64,000 nucleotides of DNA from Neisseria sp. (GCA_030528455.1 JAUMYW010000005.1:1-64000); one strand, 5' to 3'. Shown: positions 39,141-47,473, counted from the stretch's first letter. Program-made: numbers and translations. The notes: generated by a model not told the origin, from the letters alone.

Positions 39141-39689
39141 TCAGGCAAAGGCCTGCAATTCGGGATTGATTTCGGTCTGCGCCAAATTGTTGGTGTAATT
39201 GCACAAAGTGGCCAATGCTACGCCCAAAACCACTTCCACTGCCTGTTGCTGGCTGTAACCGGCATTGAAAAATGCCTGTAAGGAGGCATCGGAAACTGCT
39301 CCTTTGTCTGTCATGACGGCAATGGTAAAGTCGGCCAAGGCAGACAGTTTGCCGTCTTCAAAGGCGGAGGCATCAACGGCACGGCTGGCGGCGATTGCAT
39401 TGTCGGACAAGAGTTTTTTCAAAGTGGCCAATTTGGTATGTCCGGCTACGCAGAAACCGCACTCGTTGGTTTTAGCGGCAATGATTTGTACGACCTCGCG
39501 TTCTCCTGCATTCAGGGAGGTGTTGCCGTTGAGTTTGCCGACTTCCTGGTAGAAGGCCAATGCTTCGGGAGAGTTGGCCAGCACGCCGATTAAGTTCGGC
39601 AGGAATCCGTTGTTTTTCAATGCGGCTTCAACACGCGGCTTGGCTGCTTCAGGGGCGGTTTCCGGTGTGTGTACGGTCAGGCGGGACAT
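39141..39689 (-). CDS. AhpD-like / carboxymuconolactone decarboxylase family protein
   Basis: 182 residues and all-helical. The redox motif E76-C77-G-F-C80-x3-H84 (NECGFCVAGHTKLA) matches the AhpD core ExxCxxCxxxH closely, so a peroxidase or disulfide-exchange function is more likely than lactone decarboxylation. It is the first gene of a minus-strand series leading to the flavoenzyme and the ABC importer. It could detoxify peroxide formed by a flavin oxygenase, but that is inference. Confidence 0.82.
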   Translation of the reverse strand: MSRLTVHTPETAPEAAKPRVEAALKNNGFLPNLIGVLANSPEALAFYQEVGKLNGNTSLNAGEREVVQIIAAKTNECGFCVAGHTKLATLKKLLSDNAIAASRAVDASAFEDGKLSALADFTIAVMTDKGAVSDASLQAFFNAGYSQQQAVEVVLGVALATLCNYTNNLAQTEINPELQAFA

Positions 39690-39799
39690 CTTGTTTCTTT
39701 CAGGAAATTATTTGGAAAGCCGATGATACGGATTCCTGTGCCGTTTGTGAAAGAATGTATTCTGAGGTTTCTAGAAGTAAAAGTTATATGGCGTAAAAA

Positions 39800-39826
39800 G
39801 CCGTCTGCAGCAAAGTTGCAGACGGC
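39800..39826 (-). terminator. DUS-pair terminator after pit
   Basis: GCCGTCTGCA (39800-39809) and TGCAGACGGC (39817-39826), loop 7, then TTTTTACGC on the minus strand. It lies 20 bases past the pit stop. Confidence 0.75.
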
Positions 39827-39845
39827 ATCACAAATGCGGAGCCGG

Positions 39846-41435
39846 TCAGCCGAATACAGACCGCAGAATGAAGAAACAGATGACGGCCAGCAGGGAGGCG
39901 GCTGGCAGGGTGATGATCCAAGCCATGGCAATCGGTTTCATTGCCTTCCAGTTGGCATTGCGGTTGACCAGTCCGATGCCCAAAACCGCGCCGACCAGAA
40001 TATGCGTGCTGGAAACCGGCAGACCGAGCAGGGAGGCAGCCATGACGACCGAGGCCGCCGACAATTCGGCACTGAAACCTGACGAAGGGTGCATTTCCGC
40101 CAGATTCGTGCCGACCGTGGCAATGACTTCCTTGCCGATAAACCACAGGCCGACCACCAAGGCGATGCCGAAGGTCAGCAGTACGATAGGCGGTATAGGA
40201 GCAACCGCTCCCATATCTCCCGTACGCAGCACGTCCATAATCGCAGCAAACGGCCCGATGGCATTGGCAATGTCGTTGGCACCGTGACTGAATGCGAAGC
40301 CGGCGGCAGTAAAGACCTGCATCCATGAGAACATCAGGAAGGTGGATTTTGCCAGGTCTTTGCGTTTCAGGGTTTTTGCGTAGATGAAAGTGGCCAGCCA
40401 GATGCCGGCACCCACCATCAGAATGGTAACGTAGCTGGCCAGTTCGCTCAGGCCTAAATCCAGGTTTTTCAAGCCTTTGAAAATCAGCATGGTGGCAATT
40501 GACATGCCGCCGATGGCAGAAATCACCGGTACCCATGAATGCAGGGCTTTGTATGTGTCGATATCGGCTTTGCGTCGGCTGATTTCGTGCAGGCCTTTGT
40601 AGTAGTCGGATTCCAGTTCGTTCGGGTCGAAATCCGGTTCGTTATAGATTTGGGCATCCCGTGCCATGGCGGAAGCCGCTTCGATTTTTTCTTGTTCCGG
40701 TAAAGCTTCGAAGCGCAGGCGGTGTTCTTCTTTATAGGCTTTTTTCTCGGCCTTGACTTGTTTGAGCTGTTCTTCTACGCGTTTGTTGTAGTCCAAAACA
40801 TTTTTTTTGACCAGCGAGAAGACGCAATACGATACCAAACCGCCCAGTACGGGCGACAGTACCCAAGATACGGCAATCGAACCGATTGCATTCCATTTGA
40901 CCAGGGACAGCGAACCGTCTGCGCTGCCGGTCATCAGGTAGCCTAAAAGCATCGAGCTGCCGACAATGCCGCCGATAATGGCGTGTGTTGTCGAAACCGG
41001 CAGCCCCCGTTTGGTGGCAAACAGCAGCCATAATGCCGCTGCAAGCAGTGCCGCCATCATCACATATACAAAGTCCATCGGATTAATCGGCAGCGACGAC
41101 ATATTGACAATGCCGCTTTTGATGGTTTTGGTAACTGCACCGCCTGCGATGACCGCACCGCTTACTTCAAAGACGGCGGCCACCATCAGTGCCTGCGGAA
41201 TAGTCAGCGTGCCTGCGCCGACCGAAGTGCCGAAGGAGTTGGCGACATCGTTTCCCCCGATATTGAATGCCATAAACACGCCGAACAGAGTGGCGAGAAT
41301 GAAGAGGGTGGGGTGGTTGTGGTTGGTGTAGCCCAAGCCCCAGAAAATGAAATAGCCGACCATGCCGATGAGCATGACGGCGAAAGCCAGATTGGTTTTA
41401 TACATAGGGCGCGGGACGGTATTCGTCTGAGCCAT
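39846..41435 (-). CDS. pit: Inorganic phosphate transporter, PiT family
   Basis: 529 residues from ATG 41435, preceded by CAAGGAAA. The PiT signature GGNDVANSFGTSVGAGTLT near the N-terminus is repeated as FSHGANDIANAIGPFAAI in the second half, and the pair VSTTHAIIGGIVG / VSSTHILVGAVLG forms the inverted repeat of the transport core. A long charged cytosolic loop (about residues 215-305) separates the halves. It imports metal-phosphate complexes with protons. Confidence 0.95.
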   Translation of the reverse strand: MAQTNTVPRPMYKTNLAFAVMLIGMVGYFIFWGLGYTNHNHPTLFILATLFGVFMAFNIGGNDVANSFGTSVGAGTLTIPQALMVAAVFEVSGAVIAGGAVTKTIKSGIVNMSSLPINPMDFVYVMMAALLAAALWLLFATKRGLPVSTTHAIIGGIVGSSMLLGYLMTGSADGSLSLVKWNAIGSIAVSWVLSPVLGGLVSYCVFSLVKKNVLDYNKRVEEQLKQVKAEKKAYKEEHRLRFEALPEQEKIEAASAMARDAQIYNEPDFDPNELESDYYKGLHEISRRKADIDTYKALHSWVPVISAIGGMSIATMLIFKGLKNLDLGLSELASYVTILMVGAGIWLATFIYAKTLKRKDLAKSTFLMFSWMQVFTAAGFAFSHGANDIANAIGPFAAIMDVLRTGDMGAVAPIPPIVLLTFGIALVVGLWFIGKEVIATVGTNLAEMHPSSGFSAELSAASVVMAASLLGLPVSSTHILVGAVLGIGLVNRNANWKAMKPIAMAWIITLPAASLLAVICFFILRSVFG

Positions 41436-41570
41436 GATGCGTTTTCCTTGTCGGATTGGTTGGAAACGGAACTGATTATAGGAAGCCAATGTTACCGTTT
41501 TATTACAAATGTAAACTTTGCCGCAGCAAACGATATTATAATTTCAATATTTGCAAACCGAAAGATTGAG

Positions 41571-42209
41571 ATGACTGCCGAAGCTGCTTTCGCGCCCCTG
41601 CGCGTGCCTTTGCGTTTTTATGCCGTAGTGCCGACTGCCGACTGGGTGGAAAGAATGGTTGCCGCCGGTGTCGATACCGTGCAGTTGCGCAACAAAATTC
41701 TGCAAGGACGCGAGCTGCGGAGCGAGATTGAACGCTGCGTTGCCGTCTGCAGCCGCAGTCCGACTCAGCTTTTTATCAACGATTATTGGCGCGAAGCCGT
41801 CGAGGCGGGCGCATACGGCGTGCATTTGGGGCAGGAAGACTTGGACGGTGCCGATGTTGCACTGATTCGCGAGGCCGGTTTGCGTTTGGGTGTCAGTACG
41901 CATTCGGTTGCCGAACTTAACCGCGCTTTGTCGGTAGGGCCGAGTTATGTGGCCAGCGGTGCGATTTTTCCGACCACGACCAAAGTCCTGAAAAGCGGGC
42001 CGCAGGGCTTGGGCAGGCTGCGCGAATATGTCCGCCAAGCAGGCGATACGCCCGTGGTGGCCATCGGCGGCATCGATTTGCACAATGCGAGGGCAGTGTT
42101 GGAAACGGGCGTGTCGTCTTTGGCGGTGGTACGGGCGGTAACCGAAGCAGAACATCCGGAAGCGGCGGTGAAGGCGTTTCAGGCTTTGTGGGCGGACGGC
42201 GGTGTCTGA
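41571..42209 (+). CDS. thiE: Thiamine phosphate synthase
   Basis: 212 residues from ATG 41571, following AAAGATTGAG. It is a TIM barrel that joins HMP-pyrophosphate and thiazole phosphate. Key stretches are DTVQLRNK (phosphate and pyrimidine side), INDYWREAVEAGAYGVHLGQEDL (Mg2+/PPi site), YVASGAIFPTTTKV and VVAIGGIDLHNARAVLETGVSSLAVVRAVT. No other thiamine genes are adjacent, and I see no TPP riboswitch core (CUGAGA) upstream. Confidence 0.93.
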   Translation: MTAEAAFAPLRVPLRFYAVVPTADWVERMVAAGVDTVQLRNKILQGRELRSEIERCVAVCSRSPTQLFINDYWREAVEAGAYGVHLGQEDLDGADVALIREAGLRLGVSTHSVAELNRALSVGPSYVASGAIFPTTTKVLKSGPQGLGRLREYVRQAGDTPVVAIGGIDLHNARAVLETGVSSLAVVRAVTEAEHPEAAVKAFQALWADGGV

Positions 42210-42247
42210 TGCCGTCTGTCCGGGCGGATAAAAGCTGCAGACGGCAT
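42209..42247 (+). terminator. DUS-pair hairpin after thiE
   Basis: ATGCCGTCTG (42209-42218) and CAGACGGCAT (42238-42247) form a 10-bp stem with a 19-base loop, overlapping the thiE stop. There is no clear T run, so it is a weak terminator candidate. Confidence 0.45.
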
Positions 42248-42271
42248 AGGTGTCCCGGTTGCGTGCTTGTC

Positions 42272-42299
42272 TTGAACGCTTTTGCAAATCTGTTAAAAT
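42272..42299 (+). promoter_or_regulatory. Candidate promoter of the grxB leader
   Basis: TTGAAC (42272-42277), a 16-base spacer and TAAAAT (42294-42299). It lies 30 bases before the leader ORF start at 42329. Confidence 0.55.
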
Positions 42300-42328
42300 A
42301 CACGGTTTTAGTGATTTGGAGAAACGGT

Positions 42329-42439
42329 ATGGACAGCAGTTCGGAGCATATTTTCCATCGTTGTACAGCCGTTTCCCGTTATTTGCAAGCAGCCTGCTTT
42401 GAGCCGGCTGCTTTCTGTTTTTGGAATAAAACAAAATGA
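42329..42439 (+). CDS. Putative 36-residue leader ORF coupled to grxB
   Basis: ATG 42329 has TTGGAGA 8 bases upstream and runs 36 codons to a TGA that overlaps the grxB ATG (ATGA at 42436-42439). The peptide has three cysteines (positions 12, 23 and 30) and no recognised domain. grxB has only a distant, weak ribosome-binding match of its own, so its translation may depend on ribosomes finishing this ORF. A terminator-like hairpin lies inside the ORF. Expression is not demonstrated; the case rests on the start context, the exact stop-start overlap and the hairpin. Confidence 0.5.
   Translation: MDSSSEHIFHRCTAVSRYLQAACFEPAAFCFWNKTK
42387..42422 (+). terminator. Terminator-like hairpin inside the grxB leader (attenuator candidate)
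   Basis: AAGCAGCC (42387-42394), an 11-base loop, GGCTGCTT (42406-42413), then TCTGTTTTT. The stem is 8 bp and perfect, and ends 23 bases before the grxB start. A short competing pairing of AAGC (42387-42390) with GCTT (42396-42399) is possible. Confidence 0.5.
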
Positions 42440-43086
42440 AATTGTATATTTACGATCACTGTCCGTTTTGCGTGCGGGCGCGTATGGCCGCCGCTTTGCG
42501 CGGTATGGTTGTGGAAGAGGTAGTCCTGCTCTCGGACGACGAGGCAACGCCGTTGGCAATGATCGGCGTGAAGCAGCTGCCGGTTTTGCAGAAGTCCGAA
42601 GGCGTTTATATGGGTGAGAGCCTGGATATCGTGCATTTTTTGGACGGACTTGCAGACGGCATCCGTCTGCGTCGGGAAGTGAGGCTCCAAGTGCAGGAGT
42701 GGCTCGATCGTGTGTCGGCATATGCCGGCAAACTGCTTTTTCCACGCTGCATCGGATTGGGGCTGCCGGAATTTGCGACGCAGGCGGCAATAGATTATTT
42801 CGTTGCCAAGAAAGAGCAAACGGCAGGAAACTTTGCCGACCTGATGGCGCAAACTGGCGAATACCTGAGGCAGCTGGATGCCGATTTGGCGGAAGCAGAT
42901 GCGCTGCTGCGGTCGGAACAGTTTGCAGACGGCATCGGAGCGGGCATGGAGGATATTCTGCTGTTTCCCGTTTTGCGTAATCTGACCATGGTGGAGGGAG
43001 CGGTATTCGCACCGAAAACCCGTGCGTATTTGGAAAACATGGCAACCCGTTGCGGTGTGGCTCTGTATTTTGACCGTGCTTGCTAG
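42436..43086 (+). CDS. grxB: Glutaredoxin 2 (GrxB family)
   Basis: 216 residues, equal to E. coli Grx2 (215). The start MKLYIYDHCPFCVRARMA gives the active site CPFC at residues 9-12, and VKQLPVLQK the cis-proline glutathione site. An all-helical GST-like C-terminal domain follows (about 85-216). It reduces protein and glutathione mixed disulfides. It is 15 bases ahead of the TerC-family gene and probably in one operon with it. Confidence 0.93.
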   Translation: MKLYIYDHCPFCVRARMAAALRGMVVEEVVLLSDDEATPLAMIGVKQLPVLQKSEGVYMGESLDIVHFLDGLADGIRLRREVRLQVQEWLDRVSAYAGKLLFPRCIGLGLPEFATQAAIDYFVAKKEQTAGNFADLMAQTGEYLRQLDADLAEADALLRSEQFADGIGAGMEDILLFPVLRNLTMVEGAVFAPKTRAYLENMATRCGVALYFDRAC

Positions 43087-43101
43087 GCAGGAAGAAGGAA
43101 G

Positions 43102-44682
43102 ATGGACGTTTCTTGGTTGGCCGATCCGCATACGTGGATTGGTTTTGCAACGCTTTTGGTGTTGGAAGTCGTACTGGGCGTGGACAATCTGGTGTTTGTG
43201 GCGATTTTGGCCAACAAGGTCAAGCCCAAGCTGCGGGACCGTGCGCGGCAGGTCGGCCTGACCCTTGCCGTGCTGATACGGATTGTCATGCTGGCTTTTA
43301 TGGCGCAAATCATGACGCTGACGGCACCGCTGTTTCATGTTTCGTCGTGGGCGGTGTCCGGCAAAGACCTGATTATGCTGGCGGGCGGTTTGTTTCTTTT
43401 ATATAAGGCAACCACCGAACTGCACGAACGCCTGGAAGGAGCAAACCATTTCGCTGTGGCTGACTCTCATAAAAAGCACGTTCCGTTTTGGAGCGTTGTT
43501 GCACAGATTTTGGTGCTGGATGCGGTATTTTCCATTGATTCGGTGATTACTGCCGTAGCGATGGTCGACCATATCGTGGTGGCGATGGCGGCGGTAGTGG
43601 TGGCGATGGCGGTGATGCTGTGGGCGAGCAAGCCCTTGACCGATTTTGTCGAACGGCATCCGACCGTGGTGATGCTCTGTTTGGGCTTTTTGCTGATGAT
43701 CGGTTTCAGTCTGATTGCCGAAGCTTTCCGTTTCCATATTCCGAAAGGCTATCTCTACGCCGCTATCGGTTTCTCGATCCTGATCGAACTGTTCAACCAG
43801 ATTTCGCAGAGAAATACCCGCCGCAACGACTATATCAGCAGTTCCTGGCGGCAGCGTACGGCGGAAAACGTGCTCGGCATGATGGGCATCCGCGACAGTG
43901 TGCTGGCGGCGGCAGGCAAGAAAGGGAACGAAGGCGAAGACCGGTTTGAAGAAAACGAAAAATCCATGATCCGCAGCGTGCTGACTTTGGCCGAACGGCC
44001 GATTTTGGGCGTGATGATTCCGCGCCGCGACATCGAACGCCTGGATATTTCACAGAGTAAAGAAGAACAGAAACAGCAGTTGCGTAACACGCCGTACAGC
44101 CGCCTGCTGGTAGTCGGCAAGGCAGGCGTAGACGAACCTTTGGGCTATATCAATAAAAAAGACCTGCTTGGCCAGCTGCTGGACGGCAGCGGCTTGAACA
44201 TTCAAACAGCCTTGCGCGAACCTCTGATTCTGCCCGACAGTACGACGGCTTTGAACGCAATCGAGCTGTTCCGCAAAAACAGTGCGGACTACTCGCTGGT
44301 TGTGGACGAATTCGGCGCGGTGCTCGGTATGGTAACCATGAAGGATCTGCTGGAAACGATTGCCGGCGAGTTTCCCGAGGAGTTCGAGCGTGGCGAGGAG
44401 GCGGCACTCGTACAGGAGAATGCCGAAAGCGACAATCTGATTGTAGACGGTGCGTTGGAATATGTGGAATTGGCCGCGCAGTTGGGTTTGCCGCCGCAGG
44501 ATGACGATGCGGAATTCCATACGGTGGCCGGTTTGATGATGGAGGAAATGCAGAGCATTCCCGAAGTGGGTGAATCTGCCGATATTTACGGTTGGCGGTT
44601 CGAGGTTTTGGAGAAGACGGCACAGCGCATAGACCGTATCCGTATCAGCCGTCTGCCGGACGAAGAACGGGACGGCGAATAA
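43102..44682 (+). CDS. TerC-family membrane protein with CBS and CorC-type domains (YoaE/YegH-like)
   Basis: 526 residues. The first 230 form a TerC domain with about seven membrane helices and the acidic signature VLGVDNLVFVAILANK plus VLDAVFSIDSVITAVAMVDH. Two CBS modules follow (about 300-420; IPRRDIERLDIS, VVDEFGAVLGMVTMKDLLETIAGE), then a CorC/HlyC C-terminal domain (about 440-520; FHTVAGLMMEEMQSIPEVGESADIYGWRFEVLEK). The layout equals E. coli YoaE. TerC proteins are linked to metal (Mn2+) export or metalation of secreted proteins; the exact substrate is unknown. Confidence 0.9.
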   Translation: MDVSWLADPHTWIGFATLLVLEVVLGVDNLVFVAILANKVKPKLRDRARQVGLTLAVLIRIVMLAFMAQIMTLTAPLFHVSSWAVSGKDLIMLAGGLFLLYKATTELHERLEGANHFAVADSHKKHVPFWSVVAQILVLDAVFSIDSVITAVAMVDHIVVAMAAVVVAMAVMLWASKPLTDFVERHPTVVMLCLGFLLMIGFSLIAEAFRFHIPKGYLYAAIGFSILIELFNQISQRNTRRNDYISSSWRQRTAENVLGMMGIRDSVLAAAGKKGNEGEDRFEENEKSMIRSVLTLAERPILGVMIPRRDIERLDISQSKEEQKQQLRNTPYSRLLVVGKAGVDEPLGYINKKDLLGQLLDGSGLNIQTALREPLILPDSTTALNAIELFRKNSADYSLVVDEFGAVLGMVTMKDLLETIAGEFPEEFERGEEAALVQENAESDNLIVDGALEYVELAAQLGLPPQDDDAEFHTVAGLMMEEMQSIPEVGESADIYGWRFEVLEKTAQRIDRIRISRLPDEERDGE

Positions 44683-44722
44683 GCTGCAGACGGCTTGTTG
44701 CGCGAATGCGGCCGTCTGCAGC
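44683..44722. repeat. Inverted DUS pair after the TerC-family gene
   Basis: GCTGCAGACGGC (44683-44694) and GCCGTCTGCAGC (44711-44722), 12-bp arms, 16-base loop, beginning at the stop codon. There is no T run follow-up. Confidence 0.5.
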
Positions 44723-44801
44723 CGTACGGAGACGAAGGTTTTATGCGCAGCACGGGCGGCACGGGTATAATCGTGGCGCAACACAAATCAAGGAAGGGAT
44801 A

Positions 44802-45368
44802 ATGAGCGCATTGGACAGGGTTTTGGAGCATAACCGCGAATTTGTTGCCAGCGGTGCATACGAGCGTTTTGCCACCAATAAGTTTCCCGAACGCGGCCTG
44901 GCGATTTTATCGTGCATGGACGCGCGCATGGTCGAGCTGCTGCCTCACGCTTTGGGTCTGAAAAACGGCGATGCCAAGCTGATTAAAAACGCAGGCGCGC
45001 TGGTGTCCCATCCTTGGGGTTCGGTAATGCGCAGCCTGTTGGTGGCCGTTTTCGAATTGAAAGTCAGCGAGATCATGGTTATCGCACACTACGACTGCGG
45101 CATGCGCGGCATGAATGCGGAATCGTTTCTCGAAAAAGCCGGCACGCACGGCATTCCAGAAGACCGCCTTACCACCCTTCGCAACGCAGGCATCAACCTC
45201 GATGGCTGGCTGACCGGCTTTTCCGACGTGGAAGACAGTGTGCGTCATACGGTCGGCATTATCCGCCGACATCCGCTGATGCCCGAAAGCGTTGCCGTCC
45301 ACGGCATGGTAATGGATCCTGCCACCGGCAAACTGACTATGGTAGTTGACGGACGCAGGAAAAACTGA
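44802..45368 (+). CDS. Beta-class carbonic anhydrase
   Basis: 188 residues from ATG 44802, with AAGGAAGGG upstream. Zinc ligands fit Cys38 with Asp40 and Arg42 (SCMDAR) and the later HYDCG histidine/cysteine pair. This is the short YbcF-like beta-CA type found in many bacteria. It interconverts CO2 and bicarbonate in the cytosol, supplying carboxylation reactions. It is unrelated to the gamma-CA-like gene at 19.4 kb. Confidence 0.9.
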   Translation: MSALDRVLEHNREFVASGAYERFATNKFPERGLAILSCMDARMVELLPHALGLKNGDAKLIKNAGALVSHPWGSVMRSLLVAVFELKVSEIMVIAHYDCGMRGMNAESFLEKAGTHGIPEDRLTTLRNAGINLDGWLTGFSDVEDSVRHTVGIIRRHPLMPESVAVHGMVMDPATGKLTMVVDGRRKN

Positions 45369-45408
45369 TGCCGTCTGAACGGCAGCCTCAATTTCAGGGA
45401 AGTTGACA

Positions 45409-46023
45409 ATGAAAAAAATCGGTCTGTTCGGCGGAACTTTCGACCCGATACATTTGGGTCATACCCGCATGGCCCGCACGTTTGCCGACGAAGTGCGGCT
45501 CGATGCGGTCATTTTTCTGCCGGCGGGCAATCCTTACCATAAAACCGCCGCGCAAACGGCAGCCGGACACCGTTTGGCGATGACGGAGCTGGCGTGTGCG
45601 GCCGATGCGCGTTTTGCCGTCAGCGATTGCGACATTGTGCGCGAAGGTGCAACCTACACGTTTGACACCGTGCAGATTTTCCGCCAGCAGTTTCCGCAGG
45701 CCGAACTGCACTGGCTGCTCGGGATGGACAGCCTGTTGCAGCTGCATACTTGGAAAAAATGGCAGACTTTGGTGCGGCAGATTCGATTTGTTGTTGCCCA
45801 ACGCGAAGGCGGCAGGCTGACCGCCGCGCCGCGCGAGTTGCAGGAATGGCTCGGCGGAGCACTTGCAGACGGCAGTGTGCGGCTGCTCAACGCGCCTTTG
45901 ACGAACATCAGTTCCAGCGGTATCCGAAGCCGTCTGCAAAGCGGCGAAAGCGTAGAAGATATGCTGGACGGCAGAGTGGCCGACTATATTCGGACGCACG
46001 GTCTGTACGGAACAAATAATTAA
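45409..46023 (+). CDS. nadD: Nicotinate-nucleotide adenylyltransferase
   Basis: 204 residues from ATG 45409; an in-frame TTG 6 bases earlier is less likely. The nucleotidyltransferase motif GGTFDPIHLGH has the HxGH at residues 15-18. The C-terminal SSSGIRSRLQSGESVEDMLDGRVADYIRTHGLY includes the ISSTxIR-like motif. It makes deamido-NAD from nicotinate mononucleotide and ATP. It is 25 bases upstream of rsfS, a conserved pairing. Confidence 0.95.
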   Translation: MKKIGLFGGTFDPIHLGHTRMARTFADEVRLDAVIFLPAGNPYHKTAAQTAAGHRLAMTELACAADARFAVSDCDIVREGATYTFDTVQIFRQQFPQAELHWLLGMDSLLQLHTWKKWQTLVRQIRFVVAQREGGRLTAAPRELQEWLGGALADGSVRLLNAPLTNISSSGIRSRLQSGESVEDMLDGRVADYIRTHGLYGTNN

Positions 46024-46048
46024 TTTTTGATTTTAAAGAAAGAACGAA

Positions 46049-46444
46049 ATGAACGAACAGGAATTGCTGGATTTGCAGAAAATGGTAGACACCGCCGTCA
46101 ATGCTTTGGAAGACATCAAAGCCAAAGACATCATGGTGCTGGACACGCATGAAAAAACCTCGCTGTTTGCCCGCATGATTATCGCCAGCGGCGACAGCAC
46201 GCGCCAAGTGAAAGCCTTGGCGAACAATGTGGCTGTGGAATTGAAAACCGCCGGTTTCGAGATTTTGAGCAGCGAAGGCGAAGGCAGCGGCGAGTGGGCT
46301 TTGGTCGATGCCGGCGATCTGCTGGTTCACGTCATGCTGCCCGCCGTGCGTGATTTTTACGACATCGAAGCTTTGTGGGGCGGCGAAAAACCGTCTTTCC
46401 ATGCGGGTGCGGCCAAACCTTGGCACGCGGCCGATGCGGTTTGA
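46049..46444 (+). CDS. rsfS: Ribosome silencing factor
   Basis: 131 residues. The Iojap/RsfS fold shows KAKDIMVLDTHEKTSLFARMIIASGDSTRQVKALANNV, GEGSGEWALVDAGDLLVHVMLPAVRDFYDIEALWGG. It binds uL14 on the 50S subunit and blocks joining in starvation. rlmH, which often follows nadD-rsfS, is not the next gene here. Confidence 0.95.
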   Translation: MNEQELLDLQKMVDTAVNALEDIKAKDIMVLDTHEKTSLFARMIIASGDSTRQVKALANNVAVELKTAGFEILSSEGEGSGEWALVDAGDLLVHVMLPAVRDFYDIEALWGGEKPSFHAGAAKPWHAADAV

Positions 46445-46482
46445 TCGGCCGGAGCGTCTTCATCAGGCGGGGTACGGTAATC

Positions 46483-46989
46483 ATGAAAACAATATTATTG
46501 TCGGCGGTATTGCTGACGGCAGCCGCACCGGTTTGCGCTTATCGGTCCGCCGAATTGCACGGCGAATGGCAATGCAATACCGCGTATCCCGATATTGGTG
46601 CGGAAACGCGCGACCGTATCCGTTTTGCGGCGGACGGTAAAGTCGATGTGCAGAGCAATATTCTGTTCCGATTTGGAAATCATACGTTCGGCTACCGCCT
46701 GCCGTCTGTTGGGACTTGGCAGTTTGAGAGCCGGCTGCTGACTTTGCAACTGACGGACGGCAAACTGCAACGCGATCATGACGAAACCACGCGCCGCGCG
46801 CTGGTCGAAAATCCGGCTTTGCGGACTTATGATTTGATATCGGTAAAAGTTTTGAGCAGCCGCCAGCCGGGCGAACAATTTTTCCTGCGGATTGACAAAT
46901 TGGACGGCAGAATCATGAAGCAGACCCAGTTGGCAAGTGCGGACGGTCAAGAAATGGCAAAAACCGTTTGTACGCGGGTGATGGTGTAA
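46483..46989 (+). CDS. Small secreted or periplasmic protein of unknown function
   Basis: 168 residues from ATG 46483. Signal peptide MKTILLSAVLLTAAAPVCA with cleavage likely after Ala19. The mature protein starts with a SAELHGEWQCNTAYPD stretch and reads as a beta-rich lipocalin-like small domain (GEWQCNT ... RFGNHTFGYRLPSVGTWQFESRLLTLQLTDGKL). It has two cysteines in the mature part (in WQCNT and TVCTR) that could form a disulfide. I do not recognise a family. It lies 38 bases after rsfS and 40 before a lipoprotein gene. Confidence 0.7.
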   Translation: MKTILLSAVLLTAAAPVCAYRSAELHGEWQCNTAYPDIGAETRDRIRFAADGKVDVQSNILFRFGNHTFGYRLPSVGTWQFESRLLTLQLTDGKLQRDHDETTRRALVENPALRTYDLISVKVLSSRQPGEQFFLRIDKLDGRIMKQTQLASADGQEMAKTVCTRVMV

Positions 46990-47029
46990 CCGAATGCGGT
47001 TTTGCAGAAGACGAGAAAGGGAGTATGAG

Positions 47030-47386
47030 ATGAACAAGCTGTTTTTGGGGGTTGCGGCACTGTGTCTGGCAGCCTGCGCCGGCCGCCTGTCCGAAGGCGT
47101 GCAGCAGCAATATAAAACCCGTGCCGATGAGTTTATTTGTGAAAACGGCGAAACGGTCAAAATCAAAGTATTGAATACCGAGCAGGTATTGTTGGAAATG
47201 AAGGGTCGTTTCGCAACGATGAAGCTGGCCGAAAGCGCATCCGGCAGCCTTTATCAGGCCGACAGCGGTTTGTACGGCAAGGGCGGCGAATGGCATTTGG
47301 GCAAACGCGGTGAGGCATATTTTGCTTATACCGATGCGGCAGGCAGAGAATCGGGTACAGCTTGCCGTCTGAAAATCCGTCCTTAA
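47030..47386 (+). CDS. MliC-like lipoprotein, putative C-type lysozyme inhibitor
   Basis: 118 residues from ATG 47030, with GAAAGGGAG upstream. The lipobox LAAC puts the lipidated cysteine at residue 16. The mature domain has FICENGETVKIKVL and MKLAESASGSLYQADSGLYGKGGEWHLGKRGEAYF, matching the MliC pattern (SASG motif, W-x-KG-like stretch, paired cysteines with the late TACRLK). MliC proteins protect cell-wall peptidoglycan from host lysozyme at the envelope. Assignment is by motif likeness. Confidence 0.75.
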   Translation: MNKLFLGVAALCLAACAGRLSEGVQQQYKTRADEFICENGETVKIKVLNTEQVLLEMKGRFATMKLAESASGSLYQADSGLYGKGGEWHLGKRGEAYFAYTDAAGRESGTACRLKIRP

Positions 47387-47422
47387 CCTTTCAAAGAACG
47401 GACAAACTGATTTTTCCGCAGA

Positions 47423-47456
47423 AAAACCGTCTGAAACGATTGTTTCAGACGGTTTT
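47423..47456. terminator. Strong bidirectional terminator between the MliC-like gene and aceK
   Basis: A perfect 15-bp stem (47423-47437 with 47442-47456) with loop GATT, flanked by A and T runs. The core is ACCGTCTGAAAC, a DUS-like sequence with one changed base. Confidence 0.85.
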
Positions 47457-47473
47457 GTTATGTGCAGACGGCT

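Noticed and set aside
41436..41570. TPP riboswitch before thiE
   Set aside because: The short leader lacks the CUGAGA and ACCUGA core elements and is too AT-rich to form the three-way junction.
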